Of a stretch of 64,000 bases of DNA, positions 47,944-59,239 are shown one piece after another (position 1 is the stretch's first letter; every line of letters starts with the position of its first letter). Source of the DNA: Mugil cephalus (Eukaryota; Chordata; Actinopteri; Mugiliformes; Mugilidae). Both the position numbers and the translations under genes were made by a program. The notes under the pieces are model-generated. The model was given only the letters and a program-made list of their open reading frames with translations, was not told where the DNA came from and searched no databases. The stretch spans positions 27,334,001-27,398,000 of the forward strand of contig NC_061771.1 of the NCBI RefSeq assembly GCF_022458985.1. The letters are read 5' to 3'.

Positions 47944-49496
47944 CACTGTGTTCCAAATGATCATTCAAATTGTATTTAAGTGTCATAACGATTACATTTT
48001 TTGTTTTTCAATCAAACTCATGGATGGTATTGTGTCGCATGGCTCTTTGGATCACTGAAATCAATCTCAGACACCTGTGATAATTAGTTTGCTGGATGAG
48101 TCCAATTAAGTAAAAACTACTTAAGAAGGGCGTTCCACATTATTAAGCAGATGACCATTTCCAAGCAATATAGGAAAGAAGAAGGATCTCTCTGCTGCCG
48201 AAAAGCGTGAAAAAGTTCAGTCCCTTGGACAAGGTATGAAAACCTTAGATCTTTCAGGAAAACTTAAGTGTGATCATCGTACTGTTAAGAGATTTGTGGC
48301 TGATTCAGAGCACACACGGGTTCGTGCAGATAAAGGCACGATGAGGAAGGTTTTCTGCCAGACAGATGCATGGGATCAAGAGAGCAGCTGCTAAAATGCC
48401 GTTACAAAGTAGCAAACAGATATTTGAAGCTGCTGGTGCCTCTGGAGTCCCACCAACATCAAGGTGGAGGATCCTCCAGAGGCTTGCAGTTATGCGTAAA
48501 CCTTCTATCCAGCCGCCCCTAAACAATGCTCACAAGCAGAAACGGCTGCAGTGGGCCCAGAAATACAACAAGACTCATTTTCAAACAGTCTTGTTCACTG
48601 ACGAGTGCCGTGCAACCCTGGATGGACCAGATGGATGGAGTAGTGGATGGTTGGTGGACGGCCACCATGTCCCAACAAGGCTGCGACGTCAGCAAGGAGG
48701 TGGTGGAGTCATGTTTTGGGCCGGAATCATGGGGAGAGAGCTGGTCGGACTCTTTAGGGTCCCTGAAGGTGTGAAAATGACGTCTGTAAAGTATGTGGAG
48801 TTTCTGACTGACCACTTTCTTTCATGCTACAAAAACAAGAACCGTACTTTCCGTAACAAAATCACCTTCATGCATGACAACGCACCATCTCACGCTGCAT
48901 CATCGGCTGCTATGGGCATAAAAGCAGAGAAACTCATGGCGTGGCCCCCGTCCTCCCCTGACCTCAACCCTATTGAGAACCTTTGGAGCATCCTCAAGCA
49001 AAACATCTATGAGAGTGGGAGGCAGTTCACATCCAAACAGCAGCTCTGGGAGGCTATTCTGACATCCTGCAAAGACATTCAAGCAGAAACCCTCCAAAAA
49101 CTCACAAGGTCAACGGATGCAAGAATGTGAAGCTGCTATAAAATAAGGGGTCCTATGTTAAAATGTAACTCCACATGTTGAGATGTTTTTGATTGAAATA
49201 GCTTTTGCTTTCAGTAAATATGACCCTAATGCTGCAGATTCAAAAGATGAGCATTTTCAGTTCTTAACAACCTGTAAAATGTGATAAAACTCTGCTGTGC
49301 GTGATAATTTGGAACAGTGCATTTTAAGTTTTTCATGTTTGAAAAATACTGTTGTCATTGGGAGGTTTGTTCAGTAACATTAGAATTCATTAAACTAACG
49401 GTTGATGACGTGAAAATTATGCCGACTGTCATTTGCATTGACTGTTTAGGAAAATCTGAGACAAATATCATTTGCAAAATAATTTGGAACACAGTG
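47944..49496 (+). mobile_element. Tc1/mariner element, copy 2 (1,553 bp)
   Basis: Same inverted termini (CACTGTGTTCC...) and same insertion point as copy 1, again followed by TA. Both copies have the same length. It arrived by segmental duplication, not by a new transposition. Confidence 0.9.
48170..49130 (+). pseudogene. Tc1 transposase, copy 2 (N-terminal frameshift)
   Basis: The start codon is ATA, as in copy 1. An extra T near 48,352 (GGTTTTCTG versus GGTTTCTG) breaks the frame after the DNA-binding region; an open frame resumes at 48,366 and runs 254 codons to 49,130. That frame keeps all three catalytic residues: Asp in LFTDECRA, Asp in MHDNAPSH and Glu in SPDLNPIENLW, with 32 residues between the last two. 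The catalytic domain is thus intact while the N-terminal helix-turn-helix is cut off, the reverse of copy 1. An independent product is unlikely to transpose. Confidence 0.88.
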
Positions 49497-51839
49497 TATT
49501 TATGAAGCACACTGCACCTTGTGCAAAAAAAAAAAGTTTGAATCTTGGAACATTGGGCATCAAGGCGCTGGAATCCCACAGCTAATCAGAAAAACATGAA
49601 GATGCCATAAAATGCCAGCAGCAGACGCTTTCAATCAGCCAGTATTATTCCACATCAGGATCTGGAGCATCGAGGTCCAGCGCGACCAAGTCTGCTACAA
49701 CTCCAGTTGACCTGTGGACAGCGTTTGGGTCTACGCCCACACTAAAAGAGGAGGTGCTCTGGACTCTTCACACGGTGGTTAAGCACCAGTCATATACTGG
49801 CAATGAGAACATTGATGAGCTGTTCTAGACCATGTTCCCGGATTCTGACATGGAGAAACAAGTGCGGAAAAGACGAGACGGACGAGACGTTGAAGATGAA
49901 GCGATTTGGATCAGCCCATTTCACCAAGAGAGACCTCATCTCCAAAGTTAAGGGCCCGTTCGTGCTGACGTTCGACCAAAGTCTGAGTCAAAGGAACAAG
50001 ACCAAGCAGTTGGACCTGCACGTACGTTTTTGGGAAGGCGAGCGGGTCCAGTCAAGGTACCTGGGGTCCCAGTTTATGGGACATGTGACAGCTCAGGACG
50101 TACTGAAACATGTCAAAGTAAGTAAAGTGTTTTAGTAGCGAGCGTTGCATGAGTCTTCTTCTTATCAGCAGCACAGTACTAGATATGATACCAGAAGTAA
50201 CAGAATAAGACTCAGGACAGTAAGTGGAACTATAAAACTGCAAAGATTTATTTTCATCTCAGGAGTGTGTGGACCAACTTAACCTCAGGAGCCTAGTGTC
50301 CGTCTCAATGGATGGGCCCAATGAACTTCAAACAGTTTGAACTTTTCCAACAAGAGGATGCAGAACTGTATGGAGGTGCTCAGCTTTTTTCTGTGCGTAG
50401 CTGTGGACTGCACACGTTGCGTAGTTCTTTGAAAAGTGGCTTCACCATGTGGCAGCTGGACAAACTTGTGAGAGCCGTGCACACACTGTTCCACAACGTA
50501 CCAGCAAGGAGAGAAGACCACAGCGCACAAAAGACTACAGCGCCGTCACAAAATCCACCATCTTGCCCTCACCGTGTTGTGGTCATCGGTGGATTGAGAA
50601 CCTGCCTGTGGTAGAGAGGGATGTTGCAGTCTGGCCATCACTTCAGCAGTATATGGAAGCAGTGAGAAGAAAGAAAGTCCCCAACCCCGGGACAGCGTCC
50701 TTTGACACTGTCCAAACTGCCCTGAAAGATCCACTCATCTTGGCAAAGCTACAATTCTACACGACTATTGCCAGGACGTCTGATGCCTTTTTGACGAGCT
50801 ATCAAACAGACGAGCCAGTGACGCCTTTCTTCATTAAAGACTTGGCTGAGCTGATTGAGGTAATGATTTCTATGGGTAGCACACCACATCATCACCACAA
50901 CATTCCTGTCACTACAGATTAGACCTAATTGATGTGACACTGTGTCATTGAAGAACAGCTACATCCGTCAGTTTCTGTTCATGCATTAGGATTTTGATGA
51001 CGACACATTGTGGTAAATGTGGATACAGTTGACTTGTGTTTACTTTTGAGGTTGTCTTTTGACAGGGTCTACTCAGGTGCTTCATCAAGAGAGAGGTCCT
51101 GCAGGACATCAGCACACTGCAGCTAACCAACGTGGATGTAGCTGATGAAAAGAACTGGCACCAGCTAAAGGACACTGACATTGGCTTGGGTGCTGAGTCA
51201 GCCCTCAAGGTAGTGTGACCATTTCTAAAGATCGTTTCATGAATTGTAGTCAGGATGCAAGTAGCACACATCATTTTATTCTACGTACCATTTCCAGCTT
51301 ATTCCCCTTTTCAGAGCAGCAGCAGCTCAGAGCTCAGAGTCCTTGAGTTTAGAATGGACCGCATTGATGTCCAGCTTGTTCAGGTGTTGTTGCAGGTATT
51401 TTCCTGGTGCGTCTTTAAAGTTGTCGTCACTTAGATGAGCTCTGAAACAGTCACTGGTTGATATGGAAACTGTTTTCTGTTTACATGTCCCTTATACACT
51501 GTGATAAGTCAGAGTGGTAATAACTTGGATCAGAAGAGGAATGTCTCTGGTTTCACAGCATCAACATATGTGCAACATCCCTCCTAAACACGTGCACACA
51601 TACATGTATTTATTCTACCTGCTGTTTTGCACTGTCTGCATCCTCACCAGCAGAGATGTGTGAATATATACATATATTTATATACATGAGCAAACTCATC
51701 TCCCATATTTTCTTACTTGAACGTTGCCTTGTTTGTTTGTAACATGTTGTTTTGTATATCTTCTATATTCTTCTATTTTTATCCTTTAGTCCACCCATAT
51801 GTGCACTGTCTCTGCTGCTGTTAACTAGAAGTTCCCCAT

Positions 51840-51875
51840 CTTATCTTATCTTATCTTATCTTATCTTATCTTATT
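51840..51875. repeat. (TTATC)n microsatellite, copy 2
   Basis: About seven units, at the position equivalent to 37,550-37,590 in the duplicated segment. Confidence 0.93.
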
Positions 51876-51957
51876 ATAGAAATATTTTGACACTGATAAA
51901 ATGACTTCCTGGATTTGTTCTGTGGTTCACATCTACAGTTCAGCACATGGTTAATAA

Positions 51958-54900
51958 TCAGTTCTGGTCACATGCTCTGATCTCTTTCACCTCTACAGCC
52001 TCCACAGGTTCATTGGGTTCAGTCCCACAGCTGAAGAGTTTCTTCTTCCTGGATGGAATCCAAGAAATAAGACGACGGATGAAAACAAATCTAAAAGTAA
52101 ATGGACAGTAAAGTTAAAAAAAACAAACACACTCACCTCATACACAGAATCAAAAGAAGCAGAGGAACCAGCACCATCAAAGTTAACCTGATCACATTCA
52201 GTTTTACTGGTAATTTTCCTACAAATGAACAAACACTGATATGAGGTCTTTGTGTCACTAACAGAGTTGATTGTTCAGATCAAGCAAAGAAACAATGAAC
52301 CGTGTAAAAACATTCTGACAGTAGATGTTGTTGTTTTAGAATCACTGGAGGTTTTCTCTGCAGTGACTTGTTGATAATCTCTGATGCAGTGAACTGATAT
52401 TTGAATCTTTATTTACCTGTGACACCAACCAGGTGTAAGGTGGAGTTATGACGTCCTCTTCTGTTCTGGGCTTCACAGTAATAACTCCCTCTGTGTTCAG
52501 GTCTGAAGTCAGTGATGGTGAAGATCTGTCCTGAAGCTTTTGGTGAGTCTTCATTCTCCTTGTACCAGGTGTAGTTAGCTGCTGGGTTAGCATCACTGCT
52601 ACAGGTCAGAGTCCCTGAACTACCCTCCACTATCTCACCAGATGGACTCACTGACACAGAGGGAAGCTTTGGAGGATCTGGAGGAGAATTAAAACAAGTC
52701 TGTTTTTGGCTAAAATGAGATCAGTTCTTCAAGGAGCAGAAACAACACAACTATAAACAGGATATGTTGCACAAAACCATCCCAGACAGATTCAGACGTT
52801 TCTTTTGATACGTATATTTTTTCTTAGTTTTCATGTCAGGAATAGTCAAACATGACAACATCACAGTACTTTCAAAAGAGAAATAACACAGCCAGGCTAC
52901 TGAATCACTTGAGGGGGATCAGCAAATACAATCTTTGCTCTACTCAGTTCAAACAGTTTGGTTCCTTGGAAAGCAACTGGTGGTTATATGCCCCATCAAA
53001 CAGAGCATCAGCAAGACGATAAAGTCAAAGTAGAAAGGAGGGGGGAGGTCATGAATGACCCTCCTCGATCGTCAACAACACCATCCATTTTTCCCATCTT
53101 GCGTGATACAGATCCCTTTTCAGTCTGAGCAGGAACGTTAGTCTCTCCATCTGGTGAGTTTCTTCATTAACCTCTGACCAGTCAGAGTTTGTGGGTGGGT
53201 CTGACTGCAGCCACTTACAGGTGATAGCTTTTTTTTTTTTTTTTTTGCTGCTACAGACATTATTTTTAAGAGGTATTTGTCATTTTCTGCCATCCCGTCA
53301 GGTAAATGACTTAGAAAAAGAGTTGTAAATGGTGGAGGACTCTGCTGTCCCAGTATCCGTTGTGTGGTTTTCACAGCATCGTCCCAAACGGGCCGTCGTC
53401 CTGGGCAACTCCAAAAGATGTGGTCGTGGTTTGCCTCATCACTTCCACATTTCCTCCAGCAGGTGTAAACCGCTGTTATTGAATATGTTTTCATTCTGGG
53501 TGTTAGAAAAAAACCAACAAGGTTCTTCCAACAGAATTCGCGCCACAAATAGAACAAGAAGTGGAAAAAGCATCACCACACATATTATCCCAATGTTTAC
53601 AAGTTTACAATTCTCTCTCCCATCTCTCTCTGATGTATGTTGTGGTATCATCTCTGCTCTTTGCAATGCCCTGGAAAAGCTTTGAACATATTTACAGGTA
53701 CCTTTATATGCCCGTATTATTAATTGTGTTATTTCGTTGTGATTCTGCAGTTTCCTTTACCCGGACTTCTTTCATAAAATATTGTAGATATCGAAAAAAA
53801 ATCCTGATTTTCTAAGTTATATTTTTCTTTCAGTGCTTGAAAACTTTGTAGCGTATTTTTTTTTTTTCCATTATATTACAATAAGCAGTAAAACCCTTAT
53901 TTGTCCAGTACTTAAACCTGGAGTCCATAACATACTTCAGTTCAAAGTCTGTGTCATGTCCAACACATTAGATTGTTTTCAGTTGGTTCCACAAATTGAA
54001 TTGCTTCACAATCCCAAACCAGATGTGTAATGTAAAGGAGACAAATGGGTTGAAATGCTCTTGAAATGTTGCCATTAATTTGTTTCCACCAATCACCGCT
54101 TCTATAGGGATGCCCCTGCTTTCCCCTGCCACGTCCTGACACTTTGCCTCATATCCACCATCACACCAGAGAACCACATATTTTAACTGGGCAGCAAGAT
54201 AAAAACTCCTGAGATCAGGGAGAGACATACCAGCCCTTTCTTCATTAACAGTCAATGTGCTGTATTTAATCCTTGTGTTTTTCCTTCTCCGAATAAAACG
54301 CGAAATTTGTTTGTCCCATTCATGAAATTGACTTGTTGGAATTTTAACAGGCAGTGACATAAATAGATATAATAGTTTAGGTAAAATAGACATTTTTATA
54401 AGGTCGATTCTTGCACTAAAGCTTAAAAAAAAAAAAAAAACTGTCCAGTTACCAAGATCTTCTTTGATTTTTTTGTTTCGTAGCAGTTTTTGTACAAATC
54501 ATTAGGACAGTGAGTCAACCAAATTCCCAAATATTTAATGACGTTTTGAGACCAGTCGACTGGTATTCTGTGTTTGAGCTCCGGTGAGGGGATATAATTG
54601 AACGTTAGTACTTGAGTTTTCTGTATGTTCAGTTTATAACCTGAATATGTGCCAAATACATCAAGGAGATCTAAAATGATAGGAAGGCATTTTTCTGGGT
54701 TTCTGGGTAATTCTCTGCATCTAGTCTTTCCAGCACTGCACTTATTTTATTTTTCCTGCTGTTCTGTATCATATGGAGAGAGCGTCTGATATCATCATGT
54801 GTTTGACGCCCCCTGATGAACCCAGTTTGGTCGCTATCAATTCATTCTGGCATGAATGAGTCTAATCTTCGGGCCATTATTGATGCATATAGTTTATAGT

Positions 54901-57900
54901 GGTTGGTTTAGAACCGAGATCGGCCCATATGAACTACATAGCAATTTATTCTTTCCCTCCTTGGGGATAAGAGAAATGATCGCCTCGTTCCATGAAGGTG
55001 GGGATGACTTGTTTTCTAATGTCCAGTTAAAAGAGTTAAGAAGTGTTGGATTCAGCTCTTCTATAAATATTTTGTACCATTCAGCCGGTAGTCCATCGCT
55101 TCCTGGTGTCTGATTATTTTTAAGTTTATTCAGTGCTGTTTCCAGTTCTTTTTCTCTAATCTGTGATGTCAAACGTTTATTTTGATGATCTCCGATTGTA
55201 GGTAGATCTAATGAGTCTAGAAAGGTTATTTTATCTTATTTTAGTTTCTAGCACTGGCTGCGAATATAGGTTCTTATAACATGATTGAAAAGCAGCATTG
55301 ATTTCCTCTAAGTTATAGTATATTTGTCCTGTTTTACAGTCCAATATTTTATATATTGATTGGGAAATTTGCTTTATGCGTATTTTCTTTGCTAGTAGTT
55401 TCGTATTTTTCCTTAATTTCCTTCATTTTTAACTGGGTTTGGGGGTCTTGGTTTCTGCAGTGTTGCTTTTCCAGTTCTTTTAAACTGTCCTCAAGCTGTT
55501 TTAGTTTATTTTCTTTTGCCTTCTTGATTGCCCTACTGAGGGATATCAGTTTACCCCTGCACACTGCCTTTAATGTATCCCATAATACATTTGGGTTCAC
55601 TTCTCCATTGTCGTTATGGTCAAGAAAGGTCTTAATTTCAGAACTCACATCTTGTATGACTGATTTGTCATCAAGCAGACTTGTATTCAGGCAGATTCAG
55701 ACCTTTCATGAACATCTGTCCTGGATAATCCAAACACTAGTGTCCAGCTTATAGTACTTGTCTCCACATGTGTCCCCAGCCAACACTTGGTATCTGATCT
55801 CATAATAATAATCAATGATGGGTTTATTATTTCCTGTCATTTGATCATTTGGGTCAAATATTATAATTTTATAACAGCTGTTAGCTACAGTGGATCTCTA
55901 TTGTTGTATCAGAACCACAAACACTGGTTTGTTTGTCACGACTTTGATATTTTAGAACCAGTAGTTAAGTCTCTCTCTCACCAAAGGAAAACACCCTGAT
56001 GTATCATTTATTTATTTATCTGTAGCTGACCTGCAAAAACTAATTAAATCTAGTAAGTGTTAGAATTATACATTTGTGATTATTGAGGAAATACGCAACT
56101 TAACTCCACGTGTACTTATACATCAACATAAGCCTTTTTTTTTAAAGATATAATCACTTCTTTCTCAGTTGTTTTTTTTTTATTATTTAGTTTGGTAACA
56201 GCTCTAATTACTAATGAACAAACACCACTTAAGGCTATCATCATCTATAATAGCAGTCGAGTGTTATTCCTGTATGAAGCAACATTCTGCTCATGGAACA
56301 GCTCCACTGCTGAGTAGTGACACTAAATGTGGACTCAGGTCAAGTTACTCTGATGTGTCCTCAGTATTGTGGCGAGTTCACACGTGTACTTTAAGCTGGT
56401 CACTGGAGATCAGTCTGAACGGAGCCATAGTTTAGAAAGTTAGCAGGCTAAGATTTACAATATTTGGGAATGTTTCCAACAAAGTGATTAATTAATTAAT
56501 ACTCACACTGGACATCTATGAACAGAGATGAAGACTTTGAATATCCGTATTGATTCTCAGACTTGCAGTAGTAGTTTCCACTGTTGTTAGAGCTGATAGA
56601 AATGAAAGCATGCACACCATCTGATCCTTGACTCAGTATTTGGTTCTCCTTGTACCAGGTGTAGTTAGCTGCTGGGTTAGCATCACTGCTACAGGTCAGA
56701 GTCCCTGAACTACCCTCCACTATCTCACCAGATGGACTCACTGATACAGAGGGAAGCTTTGGAGCATCTGGAAGAGACAGATGGAAACATAAGTTATAAC
56801 TAAAATAAAGAGAAAACCTTGTCATGGGGGACAAAGTGCAACAGACTGGATTTGTATGTTCACTCACATTTTACATCAATTGTAATGTATCTGGACGACA
56901 TCTTTCCCATCGTGTTCTCAGCTGTACATTGATACTCTCCAGAGACAGAGGGCTGGACAGAGCTGAGGACAAGCTGTGGTCCATTACTGACAAGTGTTTG
57001 GGTCTTGTACCAGGTGTAGTTAGCTGCTGGGTTAGCATCACTGCTACAGGTCAGAGTCCCTGAACTACCCTCCACTATCTCACCAGATGGACTCACTGAC
57101 ACAGAGGGAAGCTTTGGAGCATCTGGAGAACATAGAGAACATTATGAAATTAGTTTTTAACTTCAATATCAGTTTGTTGTTAAAACATTAGACTTCCAAC
57201 AGGTCTTTGATGACTAGTAATTTAATCTTGTTATCCTCCACATAGTGTATTTTCTGCATAGTGGTCCACCAACAAAGATCACTCCATAATAATCTGAGAG
57301 GAACCAGAGGAACCCAGGGGAACTTCTAAGCAGCTAAAGGCCTCTCTCACATTGGTTAATGTTAATGTTGATGAATCCACTGGACAACCATGAGGACAAG
57401 GACCAAGACACTGCTCTGTCTCCAAAAAAGAACATTTCTCCCATCACTTCGCTAAACCTCATGAAGACGACTGTTGGGATTTTTTCAGTGGACAGATGAG
57501 ACCAAAGTAGAATAGTTTGGTTTAAATGTTTGGGCATCGTCACGTTTGGAGATGAACCAACTCTGCATTCCAGCACCAGAACCTCATCCCTCCATGACAC
57601 ATGGGGGCGCTAATGTCCTGGTCTGGACCTGTTCTGCTGCATCTTCTCTTCTTCTAATTTCAGGACACAAACTTCCACTGATGATTTAAGTGATTTTTAT
57701 TGAAAAATGTAGACAATTAAGTTGTCGCACATCAACTTTTAACCAGCTCTGTGTGTCTTCAGTCACATTAGACAAAACTTCAAAGCAAAGTAAACTCACA
57801 GACTGAAGGAGAGCGGTAATCCTCATGTCCACTGAAAGCACAGGAGACGGTGTCTCCAGGAGAAAAGTCTTGTTGAACTGAATAAGTGTCTTTGTTCATG

Positions 57901-59239
57901 TTCAGTCCATTCTTGTACCAGACGTAGGAACGAGCAGATAGACGACACCTGCTCTGACACTTCACCTCTGCCCAGTCAGGATACAATATTGGAGATGTTT
58001 TCTTGGCCTCTACATGGAGAACTGAAGTGAACAGAGAAATATCATTTTAACTGTTGTCACCCATTAAATAAACACATTCATCAATCGTTCAGTAACAGTA
58101 ATGACATGTTTCACATTTGACATATGTGGAGGAGAAATTCTTACCTGAGACAGTCAGAGTGACTCCAGGTGAACCAGTAAAACGTCCACCTTCTTGGTTT
58201 GTTATGAATATGAACTTGTACTCAGCTGAATCGCTCTCTCTCAAGTCTGAGATTCTCAGAGTGCACTTGTTCTCATTGCAACTGTGAGTCACACGACCAG
58301 AATACTTTGAGTCTGTCGACAGATCATCAGGTTCAGACCCTGTGAACCAAAATGTTTTCTCCACAGTTGTAGAACGGCGCCCAACTTTATATGGGTATGT
58401 GAAGGAGCTTTTTATTTCCACTGTTGATCCTTTTACAGCACAGATCTGAGTAGAAGAGTAAGTCACTCCATAACCAGTCTGACCAAGTACCACTGGAACA
58501 CAGAGAACATCAGAGACTAGATTTAGATTCATTGATTAAAGTCAGAAAAATAAACACTTTACTGAAAAATCACCATCAAAGGGGAAATGTACTTAACTAG
58601 AAGGATGTGATACATGAACACAACAGTCTGCTCTGCATGGGTGGAGTGGTGTGAATGGAAACTAATGACAAATGTGAAACACTGAGACGTGTGCAACAAC
58701 TGTGGTGAGAAAACTCTTAACAGGAACACAGAGATCACAGATAGTAAAGTAGACTCTTTACAGAATGAGAAAGAACCACTGAACTATAAAACTGTGGCCT
58801 AAACAAGAGGTGGTCAGAGCAGACTCTACCTGCTAAGGAGACTTAGATTACTTCAGAGTGCACGGAGCACTCCTGAGGACCGTCTATGACAAACACACAC
58901 TGGACACTTTAATGTTTTTATTACTTCTCTTTAGCTGCTGTCTTTAAACTGCTGCTGCATCACTGACTATTTCTCCACTCTGGGACAAATAGAGGGTTAA
59001 TGTTTAAGAATCAACACATTTCTACAATAATCAAAGTCAAGTGTAAGAAGCTAGTCACTAGAAATGTGTCATTTTTACATGAAAACTAATCTGTGAGCTT
59101 ATACGTTTTGTAAGAAAAAATAATCAATCTACAGCTGTTAGATAAATGTAGTTGAGTAAAAAGTATAATATTCCTGCTCAGTACCTGACACAGAGAGAAG
59201 GAAGACAAAGAATCCCCTCATCGCTGCAGTTAAACCCAT
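51958..59239 (-). CDS. CD22/Siglec-like Ig receptor, complete model without ITIM tail
   Basis: Minus-strand exons: 59,185-59,239 (signal peptide, [13 protein letters not shown]), 58,145-58,492 (V-set, residues about 19-134), 57,800-58,009 (short C2-like, about 135-204), 56,868-57,122, 56,507-56,767 and 52,417-52,677 (three C2 domains with [17 protein letters not shown]), 52,137-52,218 (transmembrane, about 470-488) and 51,991-52,048 or, unspliced, to a TGA at 51,958. All junctions are GT-AG and phases agree (1,530 coding bases to 51,991). The layout is that of teleost CD22-like receptors on B cells and other leukocytes, which bind glycans or ligands through the V-set domain. Oddities: [12 protein letters not shown] lacks the usual B-strand Cys, and the unspliced tail ([19 protein letters not shown] plus ten residues) has no Tyr. 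ITIM exons either lie far away or are lost. An L1/Tx1 LINE sits in the intron 52,678-56,506. Confidence 0.82.
52678..53120. other. Intron of the CD22-like gene, no feature seen
   Basis: Intronic sequence between the third C2-type exon and the LINE. No exon or element end recognised. Confidence 0.5.
53130..55755 (-). mobile_element. L1/Tx1-type LINE, 5'-truncated, in a CD22-like intron
   Basis: Minus-strand pieces in order: [13 protein letters not shown] sequence ([20 protein letters not shown], 55,349-55,648), the reverse-transcriptase start ([19 protein letters not shown], 54,894-55,172), a later segment ([20 protein letters not shown], 53,968-54,393) and the C-terminal Cys-His region (ACWRKCG-like: [20 protein letters not shown], 53,138-53,557). 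The order and motifs are those of L1/Tx1-clade reverse transcriptases. The endonuclease is absent and many stops and shifts occur, so it is dead. A T17 run near 53,229-53,246 falls within the coding remnant. Confidence 0.8.
55756..56500. other. Intron sequence, nothing recognised
   Basis: AT-rich, with short plus-strand frames that lack any domain or splice context. It precedes the Ig exon at 56,507-56,767. Confidence 0.45.
57123..57799. other. Intron sequence, possibly an interspersed repeat
   Basis: Contains an 88-codon minus-strand frame (57,334-57,600) with no splice sites fitting the neighbouring exon phases. Its composition suggests an old unclassified repeat rather than an exon. Confidence 0.35.
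58493..59184. other. First intron of the CD22-like gene
   Basis: Joins the signal-peptide exon (donor AG/GTACTG) to the V-set exon (acceptor TTCCAG). Nothing else recognised. Confidence 0.6.

Larger units (their letters stand above)
47859..51209 (+). pseudogene. BED-finger/hAT-transposase-like gene, copy 2, split by a Tc1 element
   Basis: Near-identical to 33,531-36,881. The 5' part is at 47,859-47,943, the Tc1 at 47,944-49,496, and the rest at 49,497-50,117, 50,263-50,859 and 51,066-51,209, with the same GT-AG introns. It shares the TAA after GIKALESH, the stop after ENIDELF, the shift after MDGPN and the short insertion near REDHSAQK, so these lesions predate the duplication. A few later changes exist, such as MEKKSAEK versus MEKQVRK near 49,852. 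It is not able to encode a full protein. Confidence 0.75.

Noticed and set aside
57334..57600. 88-codon frame in a CD22-like intron as an extra exon
   Set aside because: No splice sites fit the phase-1 borders of the neighbouring exons and no Ig motif is present.
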